Assembly (NCBI GenBank): GCA_036260415.1
Contig: DASZZX010000216.1
Location: 1-13,909 of the forward strand
DNA: 13,909 nucleotides
Direction: 5' to 3'
From: DASZZX01 sp036260415
GTDB taxonomy: Bacteria; Actinomycetota; Nitriliruptoria; Nitriliruptorales; JAHWKO01
Below the pieces are notes generated by a model. The model made no database searches. It had not been told where the DNA came from and saw nothing but the letters and a program-made list of their open reading frames with translations. Positions 6,698 through 13,367 of the stretch are shown here, piece by piece. The translations under genes were made by a program, and so were the position numbers. Position 1 is the first letter of the stretch. Each line of letters opens with the position of its first letter.

Positions 6698-6946
6698 CCC
6701 TTGCTGGTAACGCCTACGAGCCCAACGAGGTCGCCATTCGGGCTTGGGACGGCGTCACCTGGGTCTGGGAGGACGGCGCCGGGCAACACGACGTGGTAGC
6801 CCGAGGCGTTCCGCAGCGCCATCCAGGCCGATGGCACCTACCGCCACGCGTTCGAGGAACCCGGCACCTACACGTACCGCTGCAGCCTGCATCCACGCAT
6901 GACCGGCACCGTGACCGTCGTCGCGACCGACGCCGCCAACAGTTGA
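6694..6946 (+). pseudogene. Cupredoxin (type 1 copper) domain split by a frameshift
   Basis: Plastocyanin-like copper-binding domain of about 83 residues. All four type 1 copper ligands are present, but in two frames. Frame A (6694-6801) gives VTLAGNAYEPNEVAI, then TWVWEDGAGQHDVVA with the His ligand at 6787-6789. Frame B (6803-6946) gives EAFRSAIQADGTYRHAF, then GTYTYRCSLHPRMTGTVTVV with Cys (6881-6883), His (6890-6892) and Met (6899-6901). One extra C within 6800-6802 explains the shift. No signal peptide precedes the GTG at 6694. Frame B equals the frame of the preceding membrane gene, so a missing base near 6690 and an extra base near 6801 would together turn one membrane-cupredoxin gene into the present state. 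Either true mutations or sequence errors could do this. Such domains carry electrons or bind copper on the outer face. Confidence 0.75.
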
Positions 6947-6988
6947 AGAACAGCCGCAGCGGCATCCACAAGAGGAAGACCCTTGACC

Positions 6989-7219
6989 ATGCCCTCGCAC
7001 TCCAAGCCGCCCTTGCCGACTCGGCGGGCCGATCGGGAACCGGAGGGGGCCCCACCGTGGCGGGGGCACGGCCCCGTGCTGTCCCTGTTTCTCTCAACCC
7101 TGATCGGCCTGTCGTCTGGCTCATCATCCGGCTTCGTCGTCCCACCGCACCCGACCCGACGCACCAAGCACGACCTGTGCTGGCTGACCGCTACGCCAGG
7201 GGCGAACTGTCACCGATGA
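6989..7219 (+). CDS. Doubtful small hypothetical protein with one hydrophobic segment
   Basis: A 76-residue frame opening at an ATG preceded by AGAGGAAG (6970-6977). It has a Pro/Arg-rich start, then a hydrophobic stretch GPVLSLFLSTLIGLSS (about residues 29-44), then a tail without recognisable features. The spacing to neighbours (cupredoxin stop 6946, next gene 7247) would suit an operon member. The composition is not strongly protein-like and no family is recognised, so this may be non-coding or a decayed gene. Confidence 0.25.
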   Translation: MPSHSKPPLPTRRADREPEGAPPWRGHGPVLSLFLSTLIGLSSGSSSGFVVPPHPTRRTKHDLCWLTATPGANCHR

Positions 7220-7246
7220 GTACACAGAGCGACTGGAGAACCTCTG

Positions 7247-7708
7247 ATGACCAACACTGCGACCCTGCACACCCTCCGAGCCCAACGCATGGCCCTAGCC
7301 CTCGGGGTGCTCTCGCTGGTCTGGGCCGGGGCCTTACTGTTGAGCTCCCTCCTCCACGCAGGCATCACGGTCAACCTCGGCATCATCGTGCTGGAGGAAG
7401 CCACCATCCTGCCCGCCCAGATCGTCGAAACCGTGAGCGGCCTCGCCCTGGCCGTCGGCGGCCTGACCGTGCTCACACGCCGGAGCTGGGCCTGGACCGC
7501 GGCTACCACGGGCCACGCAGTCGCGCTCGTCGGAGTCACCCAAGGAATCCTGGTCACCACGTTCCGCGACGGAACATCGTCGGTGCGCAACGACATCTTC
7601 CACTGGGTGATGGTCGTGGTGCTGGTGTCGGGGCTGCTCGCGCTGACCAGGCCGTCGGTGCGGGCCGCGATCGAGGATCGATCCGACCCGCACCGAGCCG
7701 AGACGTGA
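7247..7708 (+). CDS. Small four-helix integral membrane protein, unknown function
   Basis: A 153-residue protein that is mostly membrane-embedded. Hydrophobic segments lie at about 17-37, 43-74 (interrupted by a Glu-Glu pair, possibly a re-entrant or longer loop region), 82-104 and 117-134. The C-terminus is short, charged and probably cytoplasmic. The start is supported by GGAG (7235-7238) eight bases before the ATG at 7247. I see no catalytic motif or recognisable family. It lies downstream of the broken membrane-cupredoxin gene on the same strand, so it may have belonged to the same transcription unit, but the decay around it makes the original partnership uncertain. Confidence 0.65.
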   Translation: MTNTATLHTLRAQRMALALGVLSLVWAGALLLSSLLHAGITVNLGIIVLEEATILPAQIVETVSGLALAVGGLTVLTRRSWAWTAATTGHAVALVGVTQGILVTTFRDGTSSVRNDIFHWVMVVVLVSGLLALTRPSVRAAIEDRSDPHRAET

Positions 7709-7759
7709 ACCGGCTCGGGGACCGGCGGATTTCGAGATCGCTTGGCCCACAGCACCACC

Positions 7760-7866
7760 GACCCCGGTCGCCGCGCTGGACATCGCGACCGGCCGGGTCA
7801 ACACCCAGCTGCACGTTCTTCCGCCACCCGGACGGCAACGTGCTGTCGCTGTTCGAGCGCGAGTAG
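7760..7866 (+). pseudogene. Tail fragment of a glyoxalase-like (VOC) protein
   Basis: The frame ending at TAG 7864-7866 reads FFRHPDGNVLSLFERE, very like the last strand and terminus of vicinal-oxygen-chelate (glyoxalase/bleomycin-resistance) proteins. Just upstream, one frame over, VAALDIATGRVNTQLHV (from about 7768) could be the preceding part of the same domain, joined by a frameshift near 7815. That string also slightly resembles an IS630 transposase block, so its origin is open. No start and no rest of the domain are present. Confidence 0.4.
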
Positions 7867-8402
7867 TCCCATCGGGGCGACCCTTAGAGGAAGCGTTCCA
7901 ACGTGACCGTGCGCATGGCACGGGTGGTGCAGGTCGGTGTCCCTCCCGGAACGCCCGCCCGACCTCGCCCGGACCGCCAGCCGCTACCCGGTCGTTGTCG
8001 GGACGTAGGTCAGCCGGGCCGATCGGCAGCGCGCATAGTCGCCGACGAGCCACCCCGGTCGGCGAGGGTGGGGCCATGGCAACTGCTGGAACCGCCCGAC
8101 GGGTGCGACTCCTGGCGCCTCCGGCGAGTACCAACGGGCACAGCACGGCGGTCTCGTAGCGCGACCGCGGGGTGTCGACCCTGACGGCATCGTGGACGTG
8201 TACGCACTCGTCTCATCACCACCCAGGGTCCGCCAGCGGCTGGCCGTGCGGCACCGCACCAGTCTGCCGGGAGGCCGCACCGCACCTGGAACGCAGCTCA
8301 CCTGAACGGGAGGTGGATCCTGTGGGTGGATGCATGACGTGCCCGGTCGTGCCGGCTGGGTGCGATCCAACATTCGGGGCAACGCGGCAAACACGCCGGA
8401 GT
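7867..8402. other. Gene-poor stretch, convergent between remnant and sigma factor
   Basis: About 540 bp with open frames on both strands, but none with a recognisable family or a convincing ribosome site. It holds the 3' end region of the sigma-factor operon arriving from the right and the glyoxalase-like remnant from the left. Probably decayed or intergenic DNA. Confidence 0.5.
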
Positions 8403-9320
8403 TCATCTCGCGGACTTCAGTAGCGAATGGATGTCGGCGACTGGCCCGAGGTGAGTCAGCTTGTCGGGGTTGACAATCGAGTTGATAGAGGTGATCTGAC
8501 CGCCGGCGATGTCTAGCGCCACCACGCCGATCAGCCTCTCCTGTCCGTCGAGGAAGAGCGCCCCCGGTCCGCCGTTGACCTCGACGGGGCGGAACGACAC
8601 ACCCGGAAAGCGGGTGACCTGGCGGAGCCCGTTGATCAGCGTGCGCGCGACGCGGCTGCGCCCGCGCAGCGACCGCGCAAGGGCCGGAACCTTGCCGCCG
8701 CCGTCGGCGGTCAGCTCCACGTCGTGGGCGAGCAGCGCCTCGAGTCCAGCGAGATCGCCGTGCTCTGCGGCTGCGAAGAACCGTCGTGCCAGTTCGTCGC
8801 GCTGCTTGCGCGTCGGTTGGAAGCGGGGCCGGCGCTGCTTGACGTGGCGTCTGGCGCGGGTGGCGAGCTGGCGCACGTTGTTCTCGCTCTTGCCGACGAC
8901 CGCCGCGATCTCCCGATACCCGTAGTCGAACACATCGCGAAGCAACAGCACGGCACGCTGCTCTGGCGAGAGGCTCTCCAGCAGCACCAGCATCGCCAAC
9001 GACAGCGAATCGGCTGTCTCGGCATGCCGGGCAGGGCCATCTTGGCCGTCGGTGATGATCGGCTCCGGCAGCCACTCGCCGACATAGCGCTCGCGGCGGA
9101 CGCGCGCAGAGCGCAGCTCGTTGATCGCCAGCCGGGTGGTCACCGTAGCGACGAACGCGCGCGGCGATGCGATCCGCTCGCCGGCATCAAGCGCCCGATG
9201 CACCCGCAGCAGCGCCTCCTGCACGACGTCCTCGGCCTCGGAGACACAGCCGAGCATCCGGTAGGCGATCGCGAAGGAGACCGGCCGCAGTTCGTCGAGA
9301 AGTCGGTCCCGATCGGTCAT
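8403..9320 (-). CDS. sigJ: ECF41-type RNA polymerase sigma factor with SnoaL-like C-terminal domain
   Basis: A 305-residue sigma factor directing RNA polymerase to a small regulon. Seen: region 2 at about residues 10-75 (FAIAYRMLG…EDVVQEALLRVHRAL), region 4 at about 115-165 (LSPEQRAVLLLRDVFDYGYREIAAVVGKSENNVRQ), then an NTF2/SnoaL-like extension (170-300). Three ECF41 hallmarks are all present: WLPEP (83-87) in the linker, DGGGK (206-210) and NPDKL (284-288). In this group the C-terminal extension takes the place of a separate anti-sigma factor and tunes activity. The ATG at 9320 was chosen because it begins at the usual family start and overlaps the epimerase stop as ATGA, which implies coupled translation. 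The operon partner (epimerase) and upstream promoter fit the known ECF41-COE arrangement. Which signal it senses is unknown. Confidence 0.95.
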   Translation of the reverse strand: MTDRDRLLDELRPVSFAIAYRMLGCVSEAEDVVQEALLRVHRALDAGERIASPRAFVATVTTRLAINELRSARVRRERYVGEWLPEPIITDGQDGPARHAETADSLSLAMLVLLESLSPEQRAVLLLRDVFDYGYREIAAVVGKSENNVRQLATRARRHVKQRRPRFQPTRKQRDELARRFFAAAEHGDLAGLEALLAHDVELTADGGGKVPALARSLRGRSRVARTLINGLRQVTRFPGVSFRPVEVNGGPGALFLDGQERLIGVVALDIAGGQITSINSIVNPDKLTHLGPVADIHSLLKSAR

Positions 9321-10246
9321 GACGCTGCGAACCCCTGCCGCCAGCTCGGATGCGCAGGGATCCACCCCAGCTCGCGCTTTGCCTTGGCATTGGAGGCACC
9401 GCGCGCCTCGGTCATCATCAGCACACCAAACTCCCCAGCGGCTAGCCGCACGACGAAACGAGGCACGCGCCTCGGCTTCTTCCCGCTCAGCATCCGCGTC
9501 AGGGCCGGCAGCCACTCGGCGACCCGCGCGGGATCATCATCTACGACGTTGTAGACACCGCGACGGCCGTGCTCGACGGCCGCCGCCGTCGCCTCCGCGG
9601 CATCGGCGATGTGGACAAAAGACCACACGCCGCCACCGTCGCCGACCAGCGGGAATCGACGCTTGCGGATCATCTCATACATGTCCTCGCTAGGCGCCAT
9701 CCCTGTGCCGGGCCCGTAGAAGCCGCCGTAGCGCAGGACGATGCCCTCGGTCCATCCTGCATCGAGTACCGCCTCCTCGAGATGATGGATCGCGGCTGCT
9801 GCCTCGCGAAAGTCGCGTGGGGGCGTCCGGTCGAGCGGGTCCTCCTCGCTCTTCACCGGCCCACCCGTGCGCGCGTATGCGGCGATGTTGCTCTGCGCCA
9901 CAAACCGCCGTACCCCAACCGCCTGTCCGGCCGATAGCAGGTGGTCCGTCCCCTCCGTCCGCAGGCGGTTGGTCAGTGTGACGCGGCGCTTGAGGTCACG
10001 CATGCCCTTCCCTGCGAGCGCGGTCAGCTGGTGGACGATCACGTCGGGCCGCGCCTTGCCCACGGCGTCCGCGACCTGATCGGGATCGAGTGCGTCCGCG
10101 ACCACCGGCACAGCGCCCAGCTCGTTGAGCATCGCCTGCTTTGAGTCGCTTCGCGTCATGCCGTGAACCTCGTGGCCGCCGGCAACCAGACGGGGCACCA
10201 GTTGCCTTCCGATCGCTCCCGTGGCTCCTGCCACGAACACTCTCAT
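9317..10246 (-). CDS. NAD(P)-dependent epimerase/dehydratase (extended SDR), ECF41 partner
   Basis: A 309-residue Rossmann-fold oxidoreductase/epimerase. Seen: nucleotide-binding GATGAIG (7-13) right after the first strand MRVFVAG; DALDP after the fourth strand; an NxxAYAR segment with Tyr in the catalytic region; LRYGGFYGPGT, the usual extended-SDR substrate/cofactor block; FVHIADAAEA; and YNVVDDDP. Of the two ATGs (10252, 10246) the second is preferred because AGGGAG (10253-10258) lies six bases before it. It precedes the ECF41 sigma gene in one operon and overlaps it by 4 bp. ECF41 sigma factors are typically linked to and control a carboxymuconolactone decarboxylase, oxidoreductase or epimerase (COE); this is the epimerase type. 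The actual substrate of such partners is not established. Confidence 0.92.
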   Translation of the reverse strand: MRVFVAGATGAIGRQLVPRLVAGGHEVHGMTRSDSKQAMLNELGAVPVVADALDPDQVADAVGKARPDVIVHQLTALAGKGMRDLKRRVTLTNRLRTEGTDHLLSAGQAVGVRRFVAQSNIAAYARTGGPVKSEEDPLDRTPPRDFREAAAAIHHLEEAVLDAGWTEGIVLRYGGFYGPGTGMAPSEDMYEMIRKRRFPLVGDGGGVWSFVHIADAAEATAAAVEHGRRGVYNVVDDDPARVAEWLPALTRMLSGKKPRRVPRFVVRLAAGEFGVLMMTEARGASNAKAKRELGWIPAHPSWRQGFAAS

Positions 10247-10284
10247 GATCATCTCCCTGATCGGTATCACGCTGTATTCCATAA

Positions 10285-10311
10285 GACAAGATGACGGCCT
10301 CGGCTGTGACA
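10285..10311 (-). promoter_or_regulatory. ECF41-type promoter of the epimerase-sigma operon
   Basis: Read on the minus strand: TGTCACA (10305-10311) as the -35 element, a 16-nt spacer, then TGTC (10285-10288) as the -10 element. ECF41 sigma factors recognise TGTCACA and CGTC, so there is one mismatch, in the -10. It lies about 40 bp before the epimerase ATG, leaving a short leader with its ribosome site. This predicts that the sigma factor drives its own operon. Confidence 0.7.
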
Positions 10312-10560
10312 TCCGCGAGCACCCCGGCACGTGAGGGCGGGCGTAAGAAGACCCGCGCCCCGGTCCGGTCAGACCCGGGTGCGTCCGAGGCGAGCTGCAG
10401 GCGATCGCGCCGGAGAACGCCAGGCCCAGGACATGGACACGCTCGACGTCCAGCAGCGAGACGAGGAGTACGGCGAGGCGAGGCCGCGTGATCGCCACGG
10501 ACTCCACGTCGCCCGATGGGACGGCGCTGACGCTCGCGGTGGTCGGTTGGGGTGGGGTCC
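10312..10560. other. Gene-poor stretch upstream of the epimerase promoter
   Basis: No supported gene. A minus-strand reading (about 10400-10507: AITRPRLAVLLVSLLDVE…) is hydrophobic and protein-like but lacks a convincing start or family, and continues without a stop into the epimerase leader. It may be a gene relic. Confidence 0.4.
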
Positions 10561-10713
10561 ATCGCTGGGGCAGGTGAGCTCGAGGTCGCCGCGCGACGGC
10601 TGGCAGAGGAGGTGACCGGTGGGCCGGTCAACGTGAGCCTGGGAGTGGACGGGGCGCTCGTCGTCGACGGGGACGAGACCACGACGATCCGACAACCTTC
10701 GGTCGTGGCACGG
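10561..10713 (+). pseudogene. Fragment of a second PfkB/ribokinase-like gene
   Basis: The translated stretch from 10561 reads IAGAGELEVAARRLAEEV, then GGPVNVSLGVDGALVVDGDE, then TTTIRQPSVVAR. It matches residues 191-241 of the intact kinase at 14-916 (DNA 346 down to 194) at 42 of 51 positions by hand, and about 80% of bases (122 of 153). Most differences are at third codon positions, typical of diverged genes rather than a recent copy. Both ends are abrupt: no N-terminal GGKGAN signature, and the catalytic GAGD motif is lost just after 10713, where only a faint TTxG remains. It is orientated plus, opposite to the window's intact copy. It cannot encode a working kinase. Confidence 0.85.
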
Positions 10714-10875
10714 TCACCCACGACGGAGGGGAAGTGCCAGTTCTTCGCGGCTGCATCCAGGCTGTCCACCGCTTCCGCGGCCTTCACCATGATCTCGGGA
10801 GCTCGGCACTCCCTGTCCCCCGTACGAAGACGGCCCCTGACGACGCCGCAGGCTTGGCTTGACGCGACGGACCGC

Positions 10876-12237
10876 TCAGTCGCTTCCCCCAACGGGGCTC
10901 TTGATGTGGCGACGGGTCAGGTGGCCCGGGTCCGCCGGCGGGGCGTTCGCAGGCTGGGGTAGCCGCACGACGAACCGGGCGCCCGGGTGGGCGCTCTCGT
11001 AGGTGATCGCGCCGCCATGGGCCTCGACGAGTTGGCGCGCGATCCACAGACCCAGGCCGACCGACCCGTGGGTGGTCTCGGCGTGGCTGAACGGTTCGAA
11101 CAGTGCCTGTTGAGCGTCGGGAGGCACGCCGGGTCCGTGATCACGGACCGAGATCTCCACTCGGCCCTCGGACGTCTCGGCGGTGACATCGACGGGAGGC
11201 CGCCCGTGAACGAGCGCGTTCGAGATGAGGTTGACCAGCACCTGTTCGAGCCGGTCGGCGTCGGCCCACACGCTGACACCCGGTTCGACCGCGACACGGA
11301 TGTCGGCGTCCCCGACGTAGCCGGCCGCGTCCTTGGCGGCGCGTGCCAGCTCGACCGCTTGCCGGTCGATCCTGAGCGCCCCCGACTCGACACGGTCGAG
11401 GTCCAGCAGCCCTGTGGCCAGCTGTCTGATGCGGCGGGTCTGGCGGAAGGCCGCATCCAGCACCTTCCGCCGGGTCGCCTCGTCGAGGCGATCGGCACAC
11501 CGGTCGAGCAGCTCTAGGGCACCCTCGACGGCCGTCAGCGGGGAGCGCACGTCGTGCGCCAAGATCCACATGAGGTCCGCCCTCCACCGTTCGGATCGTC
11601 CGACCTGCTCCAGGGCATCCTGCAGGAAGGCGACCTGTCGGGCGATCACCTCGGCGACGACGACCGCAACAGGCATCACCACGACGACGAACCCGATCGC
11701 TTGCGCCGGCGCGCCGGTCGCCACCAACGGAGCCACGTATGCGATCGCTGCGGTGGGGGAGAGCCACAGCCCTGTCCACGGGGGCAGACACAGCCCGATC
11801 CAGACAAACAGCAGCACGAAGAACGGCACGAACTGCACAGGCTCCGAGCCGGTCACCCACATGGAGCCGGAGATGATCGCTAACGCCGCGAGCGCCAACC
11901 CCAGCAACCATCGCCGCCCGAGGCGGTCCCACGGTGCCCACCAGGCCAGCCCCGCGATCAGCAGGTCCACCGTGCCGATCACCACCAGGGCGGCGGGCCG
12001 GCTCCCCGGCGTGGCCGCTGAAGCGAACGCCACGAGCCCGGCGACCGCGAACAGCACCGCCGCGACGCGACCGGCCGACCGCGGGTTGCGTTCACCATCA
12101 GTCTGCAGCTGTCCCTGCCGACGGTCTGGGTGAGCCGCATCGCGGGTGGAGGGATCGAGACTGGCGGGGGAGAGGCCGGCGGGGTCCATCGCGCTGCTCA
12201 GCCCATCCTCGGGGCGCCCATCAACGGACGCACGCAT
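10876..12237 (-). CDS. Orphan membrane-bound sensor histidine kinase
   Basis: A 453-residue sensor kinase. Seen: hydrophilic N-terminus (1-55); six membrane segments at about 57-76, 82-100, 110-127, 136-151, 155-174 and 181-199 with very short loops; a linker; HisKA with H-box ILAHDVRSPLTAVEGAL, phospho-acceptor His228; then HATPase with N-box LVNLISNALVHG (334-345), G1 DHGPGVP (366-372), F-box LFEPFSHAE and G2 VGLGLWIA (393-400). With almost no extracellular loop, the signal is probably sensed in or at the membrane. No response regulator lies beside it, so its partner is elsewhere. The ATG at 12237 was chosen for a GAGGA eight bases upstream; ATG 12276, ATG 12189 and a GTG at 12495 are in frame. 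The short Pro-rich tail after 425 has no known role. Confidence 0.9.
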   Translation of the reverse strand: MRASVDGRPEDGLSSAMDPAGLSPASLDPSTRDAAHPDRRQGQLQTDGERNPRSAGRVAAVLFAVAGLVAFASAATPGSRPAALVVIGTVDLLIAGLAWWAPWDRLGRRWLLGLALAALAIISGSMWVTGSEPVQFVPFFVLLFVWIGLCLPPWTGLWLSPTAAIAYVAPLVATGAPAQAIGFVVVVMPVAVVVAEVIARQVAFLQDALEQVGRSERWRADLMWILAHDVRSPLTAVEGALELLDRCADRLDEATRRKVLDAAFRQTRRIRQLATGLLDLDRVESGALRIDRQAVELARAAKDAAGYVGDADIRVAVEPGVSVWADADRLEQVLVNLISNALVHGRPPVDVTAETSEGRVEISVRDHGPGVPPDAQQALFEPFSHAETTHGSVGLGLWIARQLVEAHGGAITYESAHPGARFVVRLPQPANAPPADPGHLTRRHIKSPVGGSD

Positions 12238-12823
12238 CGGCTGAGTCCTCGACGGGAACCGGGCATGTGATGCCATGCTGGTGAACGTCCTCAACCGTCC
12301 AGCCCCGGCGGCTACCGAGCACGGCGACGACACGCTGGTGACCATCGATGAGGCGAGCGCCTGGGCTTCACGGGCATGAGTCGTGTGATGTGGGTTGCCG
12401 AGCACGAGGGCGCGGGCCGGATCGTCGGCGACAAGCCGTGCGCCCTCCTCGGGGGACATGCGGGCGCGGGTGCGCCGCGGAGGCTGCAGATCCACGTCCC
12501 TCCGTTGCGTGCCATGTCCTCAACCTCCGCTCGGCCGCTGCCGCTGCGACCGGCCCGTCCTGCAATCCGGCTGGCCGCGCGGGGCGCCGAGCAAGTGTCC
12601 GAAGCGGTCCTGCCGCTGCTCACAGAGCCGTGCGCGTCGGCGGAAGCTCGGCCACGTGAGCGAGGACGGTCGCGTCTCGCGGCGACGTGACCAGTTGCAT
12701 CCCAGCTCGACCTTCCATGGCAGCGCAGCCGATGATCCATCCCTCGCACGGGACGAAACAGGTCACGACGGGCCATTCCACCCTGCCCCTCCGGATGAGA
12801 CCCACCAGCGTCCCACGGGTCGG
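12238..12823. other. Gene-poor stretch with frame-broken protein-like segments
   Basis: No confident gene. On the minus strand, ARMSPEEGARLVADDPAR and LVLGNPHHTTHAREAQ (about 12462-12361) read like protein and continue one frame over as ARLIDGHQRVVAVLGSRRG and WTVEDVHQHG (about 12360-12273). A single frameshift near 12360 would join them into one relic of unknown family. A separate minus frame at 12620-12805 (61 codons, GTG start; WPVVTCFVPCEGWIIG…) is also protein-like but has no clear ribosome site. The histidine-kinase promoter should also lie here. Confidence 0.4.
12620..12805 (-). CDS. Doubtful small hypothetical protein
   Basis: A 61-residue frame opening with GTG at 12805, just downstream (18 bp) of the HxlR stop on the same strand. 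It contains a mildly hydrophobic segment WPVVTCFVPCEGWIIGC and a following QLVTSPRDATVLAHVAEL. No family recognised, no good ribosome site, and an overlapping frame (ATG after GGAGGGG near 12780) competes. It could be a relic or the last gene of the hydrolase-HxlR operon. Confidence 0.25.
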   Translation of the reverse strand: MGLIRRGRVEWPVVTCFVPCEGWIIGCAAMEGRAGMQLVTSPRDATVLAHVAELPPTRTAL

Positions 12824-13351
12824 TCAACCGCGACGGCGACCGTCGTCGCTGTCGACCGTGGGCGAAGGGTCCGGCACCAGACTCGGCCCGAGGCGGGCGG
12901 CACCCCGGATACGGACAGGGTGGGCCTGGAGGTCGGAGGTGCGCAGCTCCTCGCCGCACTCCGAACAGGTCACGCGTGGCCGAGTGACATGGCCGCAGCT
13001 GACGTGGGTGAGCGTGACCGGTGGTCCGTCGTCGGCCTCCCACCGGTCGCCCCACGTCATCATGGCGAGGATGACGGGCAGCAGGTCGCCTCCCTTGTCG
13101 GTGAGGCGATACTCGTGCCTCGGTGGGCGTTCCTCATACAGGTGGCGTTCGAGGACACCGTGGTCGACGAGCCTGTTGAGGCGGTCGCTGAGGATGTTGC
13201 GGGCGATGCCGAGGTCGCGCTGGAAGTCATCGAAACGACGAAGTCCGTAGAAGGCGTCCCGGATGATCAGGAGCGACCAGTGGTCGCCGATGACGTCCAG
13301 CGTCCTTGCGACCGAGCACTGCATCCGCGAGAGGTTCGTTCGGCGTCCCAT
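12824..13351 (-). CDS. HxlR-family winged-helix transcriptional regulator
   Basis: A 175-residue DNA-binding protein, longer than the usual 110-150. Seen: the HxlR core with conserved N-terminal Cys12 (QCSVARTLDVIGDHWSLLI), RDAFYGLRRFDDFQRDLGIARNILSDRLNRLVDHGVLER (recognition helix region), the wing with PPRHEYRLTDKG (76-87), and the LLPVILAMMTWGDRW dimerisation helix. After the core comes a Cys/His cluster, Cys119, His121, Cys129 and Cys132 (…SCGH…CSECG…), resembling a small zinc-ribbon, then a polar tail. Cys12 in this family can sense electrophiles or redox change. The ATG at 13351 is the natural start though its ribosome site is poor; ATG at residue 10 is possible. It lies 16 bp after the hydrolase stop on the same strand, so it probably shares its transcript. 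Its target is not shown by the sequence. Confidence 0.92.
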   Translation of the reverse strand: MGRRTNLSRMQCSVARTLDVIGDHWSLLIIRDAFYGLRRFDDFQRDLGIARNILSDRLNRLVDHGVLERHLYEERPPRHEYRLTDKGGDLLPVILAMMTWGDRWEADDGPPVTLTHVSCGHVTRPRVTCSECGEELRTSDLQAHPVRIRGAARLGPSLVPDPSPTVDSDDGRRRG

Positions 13352-13367
13352 AGCTGGAGCTTACATT

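Noticed and set aside
6421..7866. A single long plus-strand frame across the cupredoxin and small membrane genes
   Set aside because: Only two short pieces of it (cupredoxin N-half, VOC tail) resemble proteins; the rest is low-complexity Arg/Pro/His sequence overlapping better genes.
10291..10300. CGTC only eight bases from TGTCACA as the ECF41 -10 element
   Set aside because: The spacing is far too short for a promoter; TGTC at 16 nt fits the geometry.
10890..10930. ALDVATGQV reading resembling an IS630 transposase block on the plus strand
   Set aside because: It lies antisense to the 3' end of the histidine kinase and has no other transposase features around it.
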